A stretch of DNA of 64,000 nt from positions 658,503 to 722,502 of the forward strand of contig VWZW01006868.1 of assembly GCA_013397115.1 (NCBI GenBank), read 5' to 3'. Below the pieces are notes generated by a model that had not been told where the DNA came from, ran no database searches, and saw only the letters and a list, made by a program, of their open reading frames with translations. Source of the stretch: Edolisoma coerulescens (lineage: Eukaryota > Chordata > Aves > Passeriformes > Campephagidae). How positions within the stretch are numbered: the stretch's first letter is position 1; every line of letters begins with the position of its first letter. Positions 10,101 through 22,758 of the stretch are shown here, piece by piece. Made by a program: the position numbers and the translations under genes.

Positions 10101-13100
10101 AAGTAAGTAAGCCTCAGATGAAGAACAGCTAAACCAACACAAACATGTTCAAATAATTGGAATGTATCCGTTATATCTATGCCTTCTTTCACAAAGATCA
10201 ATGCACAGAAGAGCAGGGAAGTTGTATCTTCATCTGTCCTCAAGAAAGAGGAGTGAGTGCACAACCTCTCCTCCCTGGGTACAATTTTGCTTCTAACAGG
10301 GAATGTACTTCAGTTTGCAAGTGCTTTTTCCAAAGATGCTTTGAGGTGGATAAAATACATGTTTTGGAGTGTAAAGAAACCGTACAGGTCATTATAACTC
10401 AGATGGTCAGCCCAACAAGACTTTATGTGTATTTTGGGTATCTGAAAGGGAACATTGAAGCAAATGTACATAGACATTCTCATATGAGTTTTAGACTTAT
10501 TAGCACAACTACTAGGAGTGATCCCATAGCTAAGTAAATTTTTAAGATTTTCTCAAACACTTCAGCCATGAAACATGATTCTTTAGTTTTCTTTACATCT
10601 GACTGTAAGTACCAAAGGCCTCACTGAATATCCCAGAAGAATGTATTAATGGAAAAATGGCTAAAAATGCTTAGCATGAAATGTGTCATTGTGGGTAAGC
10701 TTCTAGTGAGCTCCCAAAATGGCAGTGCAGAATAAGTATCCTCCCATGACATATTTCACCTTTCAGAGAAAAAGGAACTGATCATCTAAATCTGTTTTTT
10801 CTGAGTTATGAAAAAGGCAATAAATCCGACTAGTTTGTCCTGGTGTGTAATAAACAATGTGATTAATAATTTTTTGGAGTCTACTGTGTTGACTACACCT
10901 GCATTGACCACAGTAGGAAGAAGCGTGGCTCATGTCTAGACATGCACAGGTAGATATCTTAATATGTAGATTCAATATCAGTAGCAAAACTGCAACATCT
11001 GAAGAAATATAATGACAGATTTTACAACTTATGAGGAGATACTGGACAAAAATTATCAAGCTGTGTAAGTGTTGAGAAAATAAGATAGTGGGAGCAGCAT
11101 CAGAACTTGAGCAGAATATTAATTTCTGAACCTCTTGTATACCAGGTATTTTGTCACAAAAATCAGGGAAATACAATACTTGCACATCCTCCTTTTTTAC
11201 CTGCTTTTAACTAAACAAACTCCATGTGGAATATATTTTTTGACTTTCCCAGAAAGACAAACTAGGTTCATGACCAGGCTAGTCTGAAGGCACTTATGGA
11301 AGAAATCACAATGTGCAGCATTTCAAAACACCTATTTAAAAGCACTGCATGTTTATCACAACTTAAGCAATGACAGAAAAAAATAATAGGAATAGCTAAC
11401 TCATGTTTTGTCTAATAATTGCATGTATCTGGTGCACTTTTAAAACAAACCTGCTTTTCAGAGGAAGCATTTGGACATTTTCCTTATGAAGGTACCTAGA
11501 AAATCCCAGATTTTAAAAAGAGGTAGTTGCAAGACATGTTTCCAAAAGCAAGGTAGCACCAAGAAAGCAGTGTTTCTTTTTTTTGCTCTGTCCTCCCCTA
11601 AATTCTTCAGTGTCCAGATAAAATGCAGGGAAGTTGATTATGATGTCCAATGCAATTACCAATTTTTCTCAGACAACTTGCTATTTGAACATTTTGTATT
11701 ACATCTGAAATCATAATAATTACAGTTCTTCCAAGTGCCCTGCTTTTTTGTCTTCTTTTATTAAGATTTTATTGTTACAGTCTAGATAGAGGAAACATAC
11801 GGAGCATATATTTGCGATTTTTCTTCTTTTTATCTCCTACTGCTCCAAGGGCAGCTTTACTAGTGTTCCCCTGCATCACAGATGAGAATGTTTTTTCTGG
11901 ATTTTGTTCAGTCTTTCTATTTAATTCAGATTCCTCTTCCCTGATCTTACTAAGCCTTTTGATGATCCATTTTATTGGTTGCATTTCAGATTTCAGACCC
12001 GCGGTTCTGTTGTTTCAATCCAAGATCAGTCACAAGGGTTTCTATACAAACAAATCATAAAATGCAAATCCTGCTAATTGGGATAAATTAAAAGGAATTG
12101 GAGTGAAGTATTATAGATGTAGGCCAAAGTGGCTTCTGTTTTCCATCTGAGATTTTAAAAAGCCAGTTCTCCTTTTCAGTTCTCTATGACTATATCAGCA
12201 AAGAGTTTCACTTTAACTATTATATACAAAAATTTTAGGATAAAAATATTTAAGCTAAAATATATCTTAATAGAAGGGATTATTGCAACAGTCTTTCTGT
12301 CATTGTATTCACATGGTTCATGCTTAGAAAGAATTGAGAGCCCTAAGCATAACCTTGTACATGCTTAAATGAAGTGATCTTTCTTGAATCACTAGCTAAA
12401 CCACTTCTATGACTTAAGTGACACTTTGCTCTTTTTCACACTCATGTCTTACTCACATTTCTGCTCCATGATCAGCACTTGACCTCAGTTCATTTGCTGT
12501 CTGACTGCAGAGGAGTGTTAAATCAAACAGAGAGGGATCTGAGTATCACATGCTGATGAAAGTATCTGTGCACAACAATTTGTGCTTCGCTCTTTCCAGC
12601 ATTTGGCCACTCCATGATGGCAGGAGATGGTGCCTGTGGCTCAGTTCAGATAGCAGTGCATATGCACCAAGTGCCATTCCAGTTGTACTTACAGAAGGTG
12701 CTTTGTGGGAGGGGTTTGGGAGATCTGTGTCCTTGCAGTTGCAGAAAGAATGGTCATAAAAGTTAGTGAATCCTTCACTACCTATCTTACAGGTTCAATT
12801 CACAATCCACAATTTCCTCTTAGTCAAGAGTTTGAATTTGAAGCTGATTCTTCTGTTTATATTGTAGTAATACTTTCCTCCTTATAAAAATATGACTGTT
12901 GCTTACATCCTCTTTTAGTGAGACTTCAAAACTCACCATCTCTTATCTCTCCAAGGAGCAGGTTCTGCACAATTAACTAGAGAGGTTTTTTGGTTGGTTG
13001 GTTGTTTTTGTTTGTTTGTTTGTTTTTTTCCTGAGACACATGAACTAGAACTTGCTGGAAAAGAAATCAGTCACTTCTGGAACTTTAGTCAAAACATAAG

Positions 13101-13167
13101 CACGCGAAAACAGTACCACTGTCTTCATAGTAAAGGGCTGCATAGTCAGTATAGAGCTCAAGACACC

Positions 13168-13240
13168 AAATATATAAATATAAATACAAATATAAATATT
13201 AATATTGATATTAATATATTAATATATCTAGTATATGTAT
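13168..13240. repeat. AT-rich low-complexity tract
   Basis: Almost purely A and T, with irregular TATAAA and AATATT units. It is low-complexity sequence. Confidence 0.75.
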
Positions 13241-16200
13241 TCCAGAAAACTTTGGCACTTCTGATAAGTTCCAGACTGACAAAAAAAATGAAATAACAGT
13301 GAGTCTTTCAGTGGTAACTGGCACTCTCCACACACACTTTAAAAACATTTGTTTTAAAGGTTACCATGATTGACTGGGGCTGAAAGTTGTCGTTCTAGGT
13401 CAGTTCAAAGTTCCCTCTAGCCCAGTACTCAGGCTTCATGGTGGTCAAATAGAAGGCTACTGAGGTTAAAACTGAAGCAGAAACCATGCTTGTTCTGCAA
13501 TTAAGAAAATATTGCAGTGTATGTTAGGGCTTGCAGATGCTTTCTTGGCCACGCTCTCAAAGCTCGTGACAGTCTCCTCTTCCCTTAGCATTTAAATCTG
13601 CTTGTTCTCTGTTATTTTCTACAGGGTGAATAAATACAAGCAGGACTGTATTACAAAACCATGAATCTATAGCCCACTAAAAAGTTCTTCCTATGGATTT
13701 CATCAAGCTGTTCAGAGCTGCAGTGCAGTTCTGCAAGCTGCTGCTGCCTGCTCTATTTACCATGTGTAGGCAAAGTTTATGGAGAAGGCTTGAATCAAAC
13801 TCCTTTCAAAGAGAACCCCGTGTGTGCACCAAATCTGCTCCCTGTGGGCAGCTTTGAGCCACATACACGGAGGGGGCATGCAGTCACAGGCAGGGATCTG
13901 AATCTATTCTGAGGTAAAACTCCAGAATGTAAAAAGACACAAAATTTAGGTCTTGACACAAACCAGGTCAGTCTATTTGACTGCTGATATTGCACCAAAT
14001 TATTTGTTAAGGGTAGAGATACTCACTGCCTCCAAGCTTCTGATTTCAGTTTATAAACTCCAGTATGAAAGTGATTTTCGGCTTCTTAAATCTCAGAATT
14101 CCCCACACTGGAAGGAAAACATTAGGATTGTGTATGTTGTATCTATCTTTCAACTGTCAGTATTAATAAACCATTCAGGGGCACAAATAGAGCTTTTCAT
14201 TTTAGATCAAAAGCCAAAGCAGATAAGTGGGACTCTTGACAGCAAGTTGTATGCTGATAGGAAACCAAAAGATGTTTATGAGTTGAAGTCCTTCCCAATC
14301 CCCTTTCCGATTATTGAATTCACTCTCCATTATTCAGCTTTGATTTGAGCATAAAGCACAGTATAATTGTATGCAGGCTAGTAAATTTGTACTTGAACAG
14401 AACATTAACTACAGATATAGCATCTCCTATGGAAACCAGTTACAGGTGAAATTGATACACAGGAGACACAAGGGCACTTCAGAAAAGCAAGAAAGCCATC
14501 AGTTTAAACAGCTACATGTGAACACTTATGAGTTCTGAGAGAAAAAAAGAAATTAGCAATTCTTCTGGAATGGGCAATATTCTTCTGGGGAAAGGATGGA
14601 AAATTTAGTCATTTAAAAGTATACCAGATTTCAGATCTTTAGAGAACATCCAAAAACATTGGCAAGAATGGTAGATTACAGGACGTAATTATTCTTTTTT
14701 TTAAATTTTCTAATTCTTACAATTATTTTATTACTAGGAAGTTATAGATACATTGTTTGCCAGCTTTCTGAGTGGCACTGTATATTCGAGTAATGGCTGT
14801 AGTACATTCTCTTTTATAAAATTAATTAAGACTTCTTGAACCTAAAGTAATTTATTTCAGGAAAAGGCATACGGTATTCTTGCGAAAGGAATCCATACAG
14901 ATGCTGGAGGAACTGCAATTGTGAACAATTATAAGAGTTTAAAATAGACTGCCAGTATCCTCTGGGTACTCTCTGCTAGCATGAAGAGGTTTGCATTCCC
15001 ACTGTTTTGGGTGGTGCTACTTCACAGGGCAATGAAGCAAGAGACATTGCAAGAGAAACTTCGCACGCCAGGAGGAAAAGGTCGCCAAGTAGTGGCAGTT
15101 ACACAATAGCTTTTGAATCTAAAATAGGAGAGAAAAACAGCCTGTTGCAGTCTTCAGACTCAAATTCCACCAGCAATAGAGAAACAGAGAATGTTAGTAA
15201 AACTGAAAAAATTAACAGCAGTTTTCTTGGCATCATTCAAGTTGACTAAAATGGTATCAATGCAAAGCCATTTGCTTATTTTGTTTGTGCATTGGAGAAG
15301 CAATTCATCCTCCTGTTAAAAAAATTGAAATTTAAGATTAATTGTGTAATGTAACCAGTGATAAGATAGTTTATTTATATCTTGAACATGTTAAAGCTTA
15401 GAAACATTTTTCAGGCATTTTTTCTCAGAAGAACTAATTATTTTTTCTCTCCCTTTCCTTTCGCTTTATGCTTTAGGCCAGGTCTTAAACTGTATTTGGA
15501 AAAAAGAGAATGTTATAAGGTTCTTCAAAGGCAAAAGTTGGAGTCGATTGTCATAAATGTGACCATCACTTCAGAGACGCTAACCTACAATCACATCTGG
15601 TCTCAGTTATAAGCTCAGAATGAAAAAAGTATTAATCACCTTTATCTGTACAAATGAAGTTTGAAGCAACCATAATCGTTGCTTTATATCATTTGGTAAA
15701 GTATAAAATTTGATAAATGAAAATAAACTCCAAATGAAATATCTGTATTTCTGTACTAGGTAAGAAAGAACATTTTACTCAGAAGTTAATGACTTGCTGG
15801 TTTAAGGAAGTCCAAACGACATTAGCATTTAAAGAGAAGTAAGAGCCACTGGTGATCCAGGAAAGAAACTTCATGGTAAACTGTCTGTCATTATTTTCAA
15901 TGACAAGAAAGGATTTTTGAAGTTAAATAAAAGTTAAAAAAAATTGCATAAACATGCAAGATAGCAGTCTGTCCAAAACATCTTTCTTATGAACACAATC
16001 TGAAGATGTATAACTTGCAGGAGACAAAAGTTCCTGAAATGTAGGATAAGTATGTGTCAATTTGGTACGAGTTCTAGAGAGACCTCCATCCAGCTCTACA
16101 GGGATTTAATTTTGAAATAATCCAAATATTTTCTTTTCTGACACTTCTGTCTTTATAACTTTGGCTGTTTATTTTAAATTAATTTGTTTTCCTAGTGGCA

Positions 16201-17835
16201 TGGCATTTATTTAGAATGATTTCAAGATACATGAGTCACATACACTTGTGGGATATATTTCCAAGCTATTCTTACAGCACACCAAATTTCCACAGATAAT
16301 CCACAGCATACTTCTGCACAGATCAGTTTGAGAGACACTACTGTGATGTCTAAATGGATCTGACATGAACTGGCAACTATTCTCAGCTGAGAAATTTCTC
16401 TTTTCTGAAGGAAGTTACACTTAAGGAGTACACTAAATTCTTGATAGGCCTAATGGAGTTTATGATATAAGTATGCAAAAAAGAAAACTTACAGGAATGA
16501 ATCTCATAAAGATTATATATTTCAAAGGTGTTGGATATTCTCCAGCTAAGTTAGAGGACAAAGATGTCATACTATGATTCTGGAATTACATGTTGCTAGA
16601 GAGGACATAACAGCTACTTTTCAGCTATATAAAATAATGAAGCTACAATACTAACATGAGTGTTTGCTTCTGCAAAGATTTTGTGATGCTTTTTTTTTGA
16701 ATCGTGGTGTTAAAGATTACATAGTAAAACCTATAGTTCCGGGGAAAAGTATTAGAGACAAAAGTTATTCACTTTTTTATAATTAGTATGAGCTAAATAT
16801 GGGCAAAGAACAGTTTTGGCGTTCAGAAGATATAAATTAGACTGTATTGCAGATCTATTTATGATGGTCTAGTGCATAGAATGCGAGTGGGTTTATAACA
16901 ATTGCTTTCAAAAAAATGACTGAGGATTAAGTCACTTTTAGTTAGGAAACCCTGTGCATTGTCTCCCTAGATATTTTTAGGCTTCTGCTCTTTGATACAA
17001 AGGGAAGTACTGAATGTGTATGGGATGAGGCAGATCTATTATCAGAAAAATTGATATTTAAAAGCACCAGAGAGCTTGAGTGCCTACACATTTGCACATT
17101 CATCTTGCTATCATTTTTCCTAAGTGCAGCTTGTCAAGACTTTCTATAAGAAGCCCTACCCTTAAGCTACCTTAGGAACCCCTCAGTGTAGACAAAGAAC
17201 ATATAAGTAGATGATTTTGAACATCCAGGTCATCATTTATATGAACACTGAAGCATAGAGTGAATAGGGATGATAGCTCTAAACTCACCAATCTAATTCT
17301 ATGAAATCAAATGTCCTTTCCTTTCTTTTTATTTTTTCTCAAGAACTGCCAGTCTTTCACTGTGAGAGACAATAGAAAATAATAGGCCACTTCTAATCCC
17401 AGTGGACAGGGATGACCACAGTCAAAACTTCATGTCATAAAGAGATAAAACAAGAAGGTAAAATATTAGATTAGTAGTAGCTTCCCATTGTTTCCTATTG
17501 CTTTCAGTCTAGGCAGAACTGCCACTGGGAGAAGTGACCACAAAAGAATGAGAAAATATAGAATAGGGAGAAAAACTTGTACAAGTCCTAGAGTAAAAAA
17601 TGCCTTATGTAAGGATAAACAGCTCAAACAACAGAAATAAACATTATTATTTGCTGCAGGTTTCCCAGCAGCATCAGACTCTAAAGCAGATGAATCTGGA
17701 AAAATGACAGTAGCAAATGTCCTGCAAAAATGCTAGTGACAGGAGGCCTTCCAGGCTGGTGTCCAGAGGTTAGCTGATGCTACATCAAAACAAACCACAT
17801 CCAAGAGTAATTCTATCTGAGCATTCCCACCTCAG

Positions 17836-18106
17836 AAAGCCAGCCAATTCCTGGGCTGCATCGAAAGCAGCGTAGGCAGCAAAGGAGAGATTTCTGCCTC
17901 TCTATTCTGCTCTTGTGAGACTCCCACCTGGAGTACTGTGTACAGTTCTGGTTTCCCCAGTGTAAAAAGGAAATGGAAGTGTTTGAGCAAATCCAGAGGA
18001 GGACATGACATTGATAAGAGGACTGAAGCACCTCCCCTATGAAGACAGGCTGGGGGTGTTGAGGCTGTTCAGCCTGGAGGAGAGAAGGCTGTGTGGAGAT
18101 CATTGC
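17836..18106 (+). mobile_element. CR1 LINE, internal ORF2 fragment, 3' truncated
   Basis: Phrases typical of the C-terminal part of CR1 ORF2 (the reverse transcriptase polyprotein) are present in order: CTGGGCTGCATCGAAAGCAG, CACCTGGAGTACTGTG, CAGTTCTGG, CACCTCCCCTATGAAGACAG and GGCTGTTCAGCCTGGAG. The reading frame is broken by frameshifts. Unusually for CR1, the copy does not run to the 3' tail: it stops abruptly at about 18106 and the env-like sequence begins within about 10 bases. A later deletion or recombination is the simplest explanation. The open frame on the opposite strand (17813-18103) is a shadow. Confidence 0.85.
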
Positions 18107-18110
18107 ATTG

Positions 18111-18902
18111 GGATTAAATCACAACAGAACTATAACTGATAGAACAGGGAGTTCAAGCCCAACAGAATGGGAACAAATGTTAAATTGTCAATGTTGATGC
18201 ATGTGTTGTACAGGAAAAACAGGATTTATTTGTGAAAGTAATACCATCAAGGCCTAAGACTTTTGTCCTTGACACTGAGAAAATGCCATTTTGAAATACA
18301 TCCTGGTAAAGCTCCTGAAACTGTACTTGCATATGTTGGAAATAAATGTGTTTGTATGAGAACTATTTGTGGCACTATCCTTACAGACAACACCACTGTA
18401 GACATGAACAATCACTCAAATATCTGTAATTTTACCAAAATTGTGGGAAGTGACTTTAGCTATTCAGGTCATGTCACAACCTACCAACTGTTATAATCTA
18501 GCTGCACATCATATAAAGATTTACTGCCTTCCCCCACTGGAATGAATCTTACATTGGTAAGGAAACTAATCCAACATGACGGACTGTGCCAACTGCTAGA
18601 ATATGCCTGAAAAAATGCAGAGAAAACTCTAATCTGTGTTCATCATGACAGAGAGAAGATATACTCTGTCCAGGAACGAGTGAAGAAGAATGAAATCAGT
18701 GCTGGTGGGACACCTTATTCTTATGCTCATCAACAGTGACAGAAACTCTAAATCAGAAGCTGCACTCCATAATAAGTTTGCTAATTTCCATTGTATTATG
18801 CTTGTTATTGAATATTATTCAGTATGTTAGAGTGTGGAGAAAAGCTAGGTGGGTGACACTGTTCCAAAGACCACCTTGCGTATATAATACTACTCACGTT
18901 TA
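18111..18902 (+). pseudogene. Retroviral env remnant (ERV), broken by stops and frameshifts
   Basis: This is a decayed envelope gene of an endogenous retrovirus, recognised from composition and domain order rather than a search. Protein-like segments occur in three plus frames. The first, from about 18114, carries possible N-glycosylation sites (NRT) and stops within about 100 bases. The second is open from 18263 to 18496, has several cysteines and an NFT site, and ends in a stop. The same frame is again protein-like beyond that stop and includes the short string VHHD. The third, entered near 18697, has WWDTLF and then a hydrophobic segment of about 25 residues (codons at about 18760-18834) followed by basic residues, as expected for the membrane anchor and start of the cytoplasmic tail of a TM subunit. 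This frame closes at about 18902. No LTR, gag or pol flanks it. At least two internal stops and two frame changes make it nonfunctional as a single protein. The retroviral class was not established. Confidence 0.6.
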
Positions 18903-21900
18903 ACAAAACCTTGATAATTAGGTAATCTAACAAAAAAATTCCCTCAAATTACAATTAAGTAGGGCATTAATCTGTTTATAGGCAGGGAGGCAAGAGGCAA
19001 CCACGCTGCCATTCTGCAAGTGGAGCAAGATGGATTGGGGAATTTTTAACAGCTGTGCCTTTATGCATTTAGATGTATATATCTCTGTGTCCGTATGTGT
19101 GTATTTATTGATTTAAATACCCTCTAGCAAGTACAGTATGAATATTGCTGCTCAGATCTATAATTAAATCACTGTTGCAATTGTAGTAAACTGTATTAAA
19201 TCACTTTGTAAATGTTAAATTAGTCAATGATTAAGTGCTGCTAAACCCTTTTGCACCCTTACCCTTTTGCAACCCTGGTTTCCATGTAAGTCATTCCAGA
19301 TTGATACTAACTTGATTTTCCTTTCTTGATTTTCACCATATAGTGAGTAATAGAGTGAACCTTGCCGTTGACTCTGTTAAAGTCTCACTTTCACAAATTT
19401 ATAGTAAAATCTGCTTTGACCAGTACCTTTGACAATGATTCTTTGAGTGGCCTAAACCACTCCTTCACGACAAGAGAGGGGCTCCTTCGTTCTAGTTAAT
19501 CACGCTCGTGATTCCTTAATGATAAATATGCCAAGAGCCAGGGAATTTAAATTCCTTTCAGAGCAAAGGAATAATTAAGACTGAATCTTTATTTAACTTT
19601 TGAAAAGTCTACATTTGCACAGTCTACCTCAAAGCTTGCTGACCCTTGGTCAATGGAATTAAATTAGCACTTGTAAGATGCAATACATCTGACGTGTTTT
19701 GGACACCACTTGTGTTTGCTCCAAAGCACATCCAGATCAATCTATCAGAAGAAAATACCTACATTGTGGATTCCTTAATTTGTTAAGATGACTTACACCT
19801 CTTTGGATCCTGTAGGACTTGACTTCACTGTATGGCAGAGAGTTCTGGGCACTGATGTGTAGTCACAGATGTGTCAGGTAATGAAAGCAAATAACTGCTC
19901 TCGAATAAAGCTGAGGCTTCCCACTAGAGGTAGCAATGAAGTGCTATTTCAAATATTACAGTTGTTCCTACAGAAGGTCTGAAGATCCCCTGTACCTTTC
20001 AGTGCCTAACTTCTTGTACCAGACTATTGTAGGAGGCAGAACTAGGTTTTATGAAGGTTTTTAAAAATTACTTTTGTTTGGTTTGTTCTGTTTATGACAA
20101 CTTGTTTTCAATCTGGTATCATAAATGGCCACTGCTGGAGAGAATTATGTTTGGCAGTGTGTCAATATATTGCAGGAAAAATACTCCGAGGTTAATGAGT
20201 TGACCATCCCAAATTGTCTTCTGAGACTATTCTACAAGCATGGGTTTTGTAACTTAACACAATTCTAAAAATTATATTTCTTAGTTTTAAGAGCTGAGCT
20301 GAAGAAGAACTATAAAAATCCTTCAGCCACCTGTGTATTTCCTGCTACTAGGCAAAATTCTCTTTCTTATTATTTTAATTTTATTATGTAATAAAGATTA
20401 GGAAACCATATTCCCACAGAAATGAGCATCCTCTAAAATTGGCACATCTAGGGTTTGCTGTAGATTCTAAAGAAGATAGAGCTGCCTCATTTGGTTTTAA
20501 AATGGACACATTGAATATAGCACATGTAGAGAAGAATTGACTAACTGTAGCAAAATGTTTTTCACAACAGCTTCTCTCTACTGGAAATCACACAATCATA
20601 CTTAAAATCTAAGATAATGAGAAAGTCTCTAAGCTGAAAAAGCTCTCTCTTTAATCATTTCAATTGCAGTATAATATATAATTTTCTGAAACAGAACAGC
20701 CTTCTTTTTCCCAAATTCAAATTGAAATTCTTTTCAATTGCTAAGATATTACTTCGCTGCAGATCCTTATAATGCACTGGTACCCACACTGGCACCTGAG
20801 TAAGAGCAAAGAGACTCTTGCTACGCTTGGGACAGTAGTGACCCCAAATATACAACAGCTCACTCAAAAAAGCTGGAGTGGTAGGATATGGAGTGCACAT
20901 TGAGGTGGGACAACAAATAGCACACATTCCAGCACCAGTCAGTGAAAAGAGCACAGGGATATACACAGCAGCAGGATCTAGTCTGGAATAGCTGTGGTGA
21001 GAAATATTGCCAACTCCAACAAGAGTTCTACTCGGTTGGGAAGAATTTCATTCAGATGCAAGCACCTGATACTCCAGTATTGAAGCTGTGGTGAGCTTCC
21101 TCTTCTGCTTATTTCACCACGGGGCACTATGGACACATACAGAGGGTATAGGAGCACAGGATTTTCCATGTGTGCTCTTTATAGTGCCTGACAGCCATTT
21201 AAAGATTGTGTGTCTGGTTTAAAAAAATTCTAGGTTCCTTCTGGTATTATTAGTAAACATCTGCTTCTGGTGGAAATTTAACCTTTCCAGGTTCATGTTT
21301 AGGATGGGGTAAACCTCCACTGGATCATGTCCCTCTCCTGCCCCTAAAGATATAACAATGCTTAACTTTCAGATAGGCAAAACAGGGAAACTGAATCCTG
21401 TCAAGTTTGGGAGGGTGAAGCAGGGAAGCAGAAGAAGGGATGGAAGAGAGGAGGAGATTTGTCATTAATGTTTATATTCTTTTCCTGCAGTATCTAATAT
21501 TTAACTAGCAAAGATTAATATTCATTCCTGTGAAAAGAGTGCATGAAATAAATAGTATCTTATTTTAAAAAAAGCCTCCAAACATATTGAAAAACATTAA
21601 TATATCAAGGTGATGAAGAAATGAAGAAGCTCTGCATGCCTGAAAAACCGGGCAGCCACTTCTCTTGTAAGTTTATTGACTGAAAGCAAAAATAACTTTC
21701 AAAATCTGGCTCTGTTCCACTTGTTTTGTCCTACAAAGTGGCAAAATGGAAAAGAGAGTGTACATCAATAATGCAGATGAAGTTTCTGAGTGAATCCTAG
21801 GGTTTCAGCACACCTCCCCACCTCTCCACTGAAGAAGCACGTCAGGAATTTGGCTGCCATACTGGGCTATGAACTGGAAATTTCTATATATGCAAAGTAG

Positions 21901-22182
21901 ATCAACCTGACTTCCTAGCAGATGTTAAATTATATCTAAACTGCTTTCCAAGTAGGTGAAAATGGTAAATGCCAGACATACTAGCCTTCATTAATGGATT
22001 TGAAGGATACAGCTTTCATTGCTTGACAGCATAATAACTTCTTTTTAAAAGAATCAAACCTGTTTTATCACCAAAGGACCAGTGTCCATAAAACTTTGAT
22101 TTGACACTGTATTTACAGAATTTGCATTGCTAAACTTAATTATTCCATTATTGTAAACTTAGGCAAAACAATGTTTTCTCAT
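18903..22182. other. Unique DNA with a candidate regulatory block
   Basis: No gene recognised. The part at about 19360-19760 has unusual symmetric motifs (19498-19513, 19542-19555, 19640-19652) and is treated separately. A minus-strand open frame at 20655-20966 (103 residues) shows no recognisable family. Confidence 0.5.
19360..19760. promoter_or_regulatory. Candidate enhancer-like block (inference)
   Basis: This block contains three symmetric elements close together: AATCACGCTCGTGATT (19498-19513; 7-base arms, CpG-containing), GGAATTTAAATTCC (19542-19555; perfect 14-base palindrome) and TGACCCTTGGTCA (19640-19652; TGACC and GGTCA arms, resembling divergent nuclear-receptor half-sites). AT-rich homeodomain-type cores lie around them. 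No open reading frame or repeat explains it. Function is inferred from motif density only. Confidence 0.25.
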
Positions 22183-22758
22183 TGCTTTGGTTAGGATAAA
22201 GTTGACTTTCTTTTCAGCAACCCATAAGTTGCTGCGGTTTGGATTTGTGTTGAAATCAATGTTGATAACACAGGGTTGTTTTAGTTGCTGCTGAGCTGAG
22301 CTCACACAGTGTCAGGACCTCCTCTGTCACTTGCACCATTTTCCCCTGTGAGCAGGCTGAGAGTGCACATGAAATTGGGAGGAGACACAGCTGGGACAGC
22401 TAAACCCAAGTGACCACAGGGCTATCCCAGACCACAAGGAGCTCATGACCAGCAATAAAATCGGGAGAGTCAAGAAGGAAGGGGAACATTCAGAGTTACG
22501 GTGTTTGTCTCTCCAAGCCACCATTACACTGATGGAGCCCAGCTCTCCTGCAGATGGCTGAACACCTGCCTGCCCATGGGAAGGGGTGAATGAATTCCTT
22601 GCTTTGCTTTGCTCGTGTGTGTGGCTTTTGCTTTACCTGTTAAACTGTCTTTATCTCAATCCATGAGATTTCTCAATTCTATCCTTCCACCCCACTGCAG
22701 AAGGAGTGAGAGAGGTGCTGTGTGATGCTTGTCTGCCCAAAGGGGTTTAACCTCAACA
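22183..22758 (+). mobile_element. Solo ERVL-like LTR, full length, degraded
   Basis: This is the same LTR family as bases 1-579, in the same orientation. Shared phrases include GTTGATAACACAGGG, GGGAGGAGACACAGC, TGTCTCTCCAAGCCACCATTAC, CCCATGGGAAGGGGTGAATG and TAAACTGTCTTTATCTCAA. It ends GGGGTTTAACCTCAACA at 22758. The left edge lies near 22183 but the first 25 bases are diverged. The TATA region (CAGCAATAAAATCG) and the polyadenylation hexamer (GTTAAA) are mutated. No primer binding site follows and no clear target-site duplication was found. The open frame at 22327-22524 (minus) is a shadow. Confidence 0.82.

Larger units (their letters stand above)
8994..17835. other. Unique AT-rich DNA, no gene recognised
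   Basis: Nearly 9 kb without a gene I can identify. It includes some of the longer chance open frames (10157-10537 plus, 10763-11185 minus, 13953-14348 plus), none with recognisable motifs. Simple repeats lie at 10085-10100 and 13168-13240. The 14858-15250 stretch has a splice-acceptor-like site and overlapping open frames and is discussed as a finding. No RNA gene was seen. Confidence 0.5.

Noticed and set aside
10157..10537. 126-residue plus-strand open frame
   Set aside because: Begins at a non-ATG codon, has no recognisable domain, and overlaps another frame on the opposite strand.
10763..11185. 140-residue minus-strand open frame, the longest in the window
   Set aside because: No recognisable motif, ordinary AT-rich codon use, no splice or promoter context. 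An open frame of this length is expected by chance in 64 kb.
13953..14348. 131-residue plus-strand open frame
   Set aside because: Protein-like in places, but no family is recognised and no splice sites or neighbouring exons were convincing.
17813..18103. 96-residue minus-strand open frame
   Set aside because: Antisense to a CR1 fragment.
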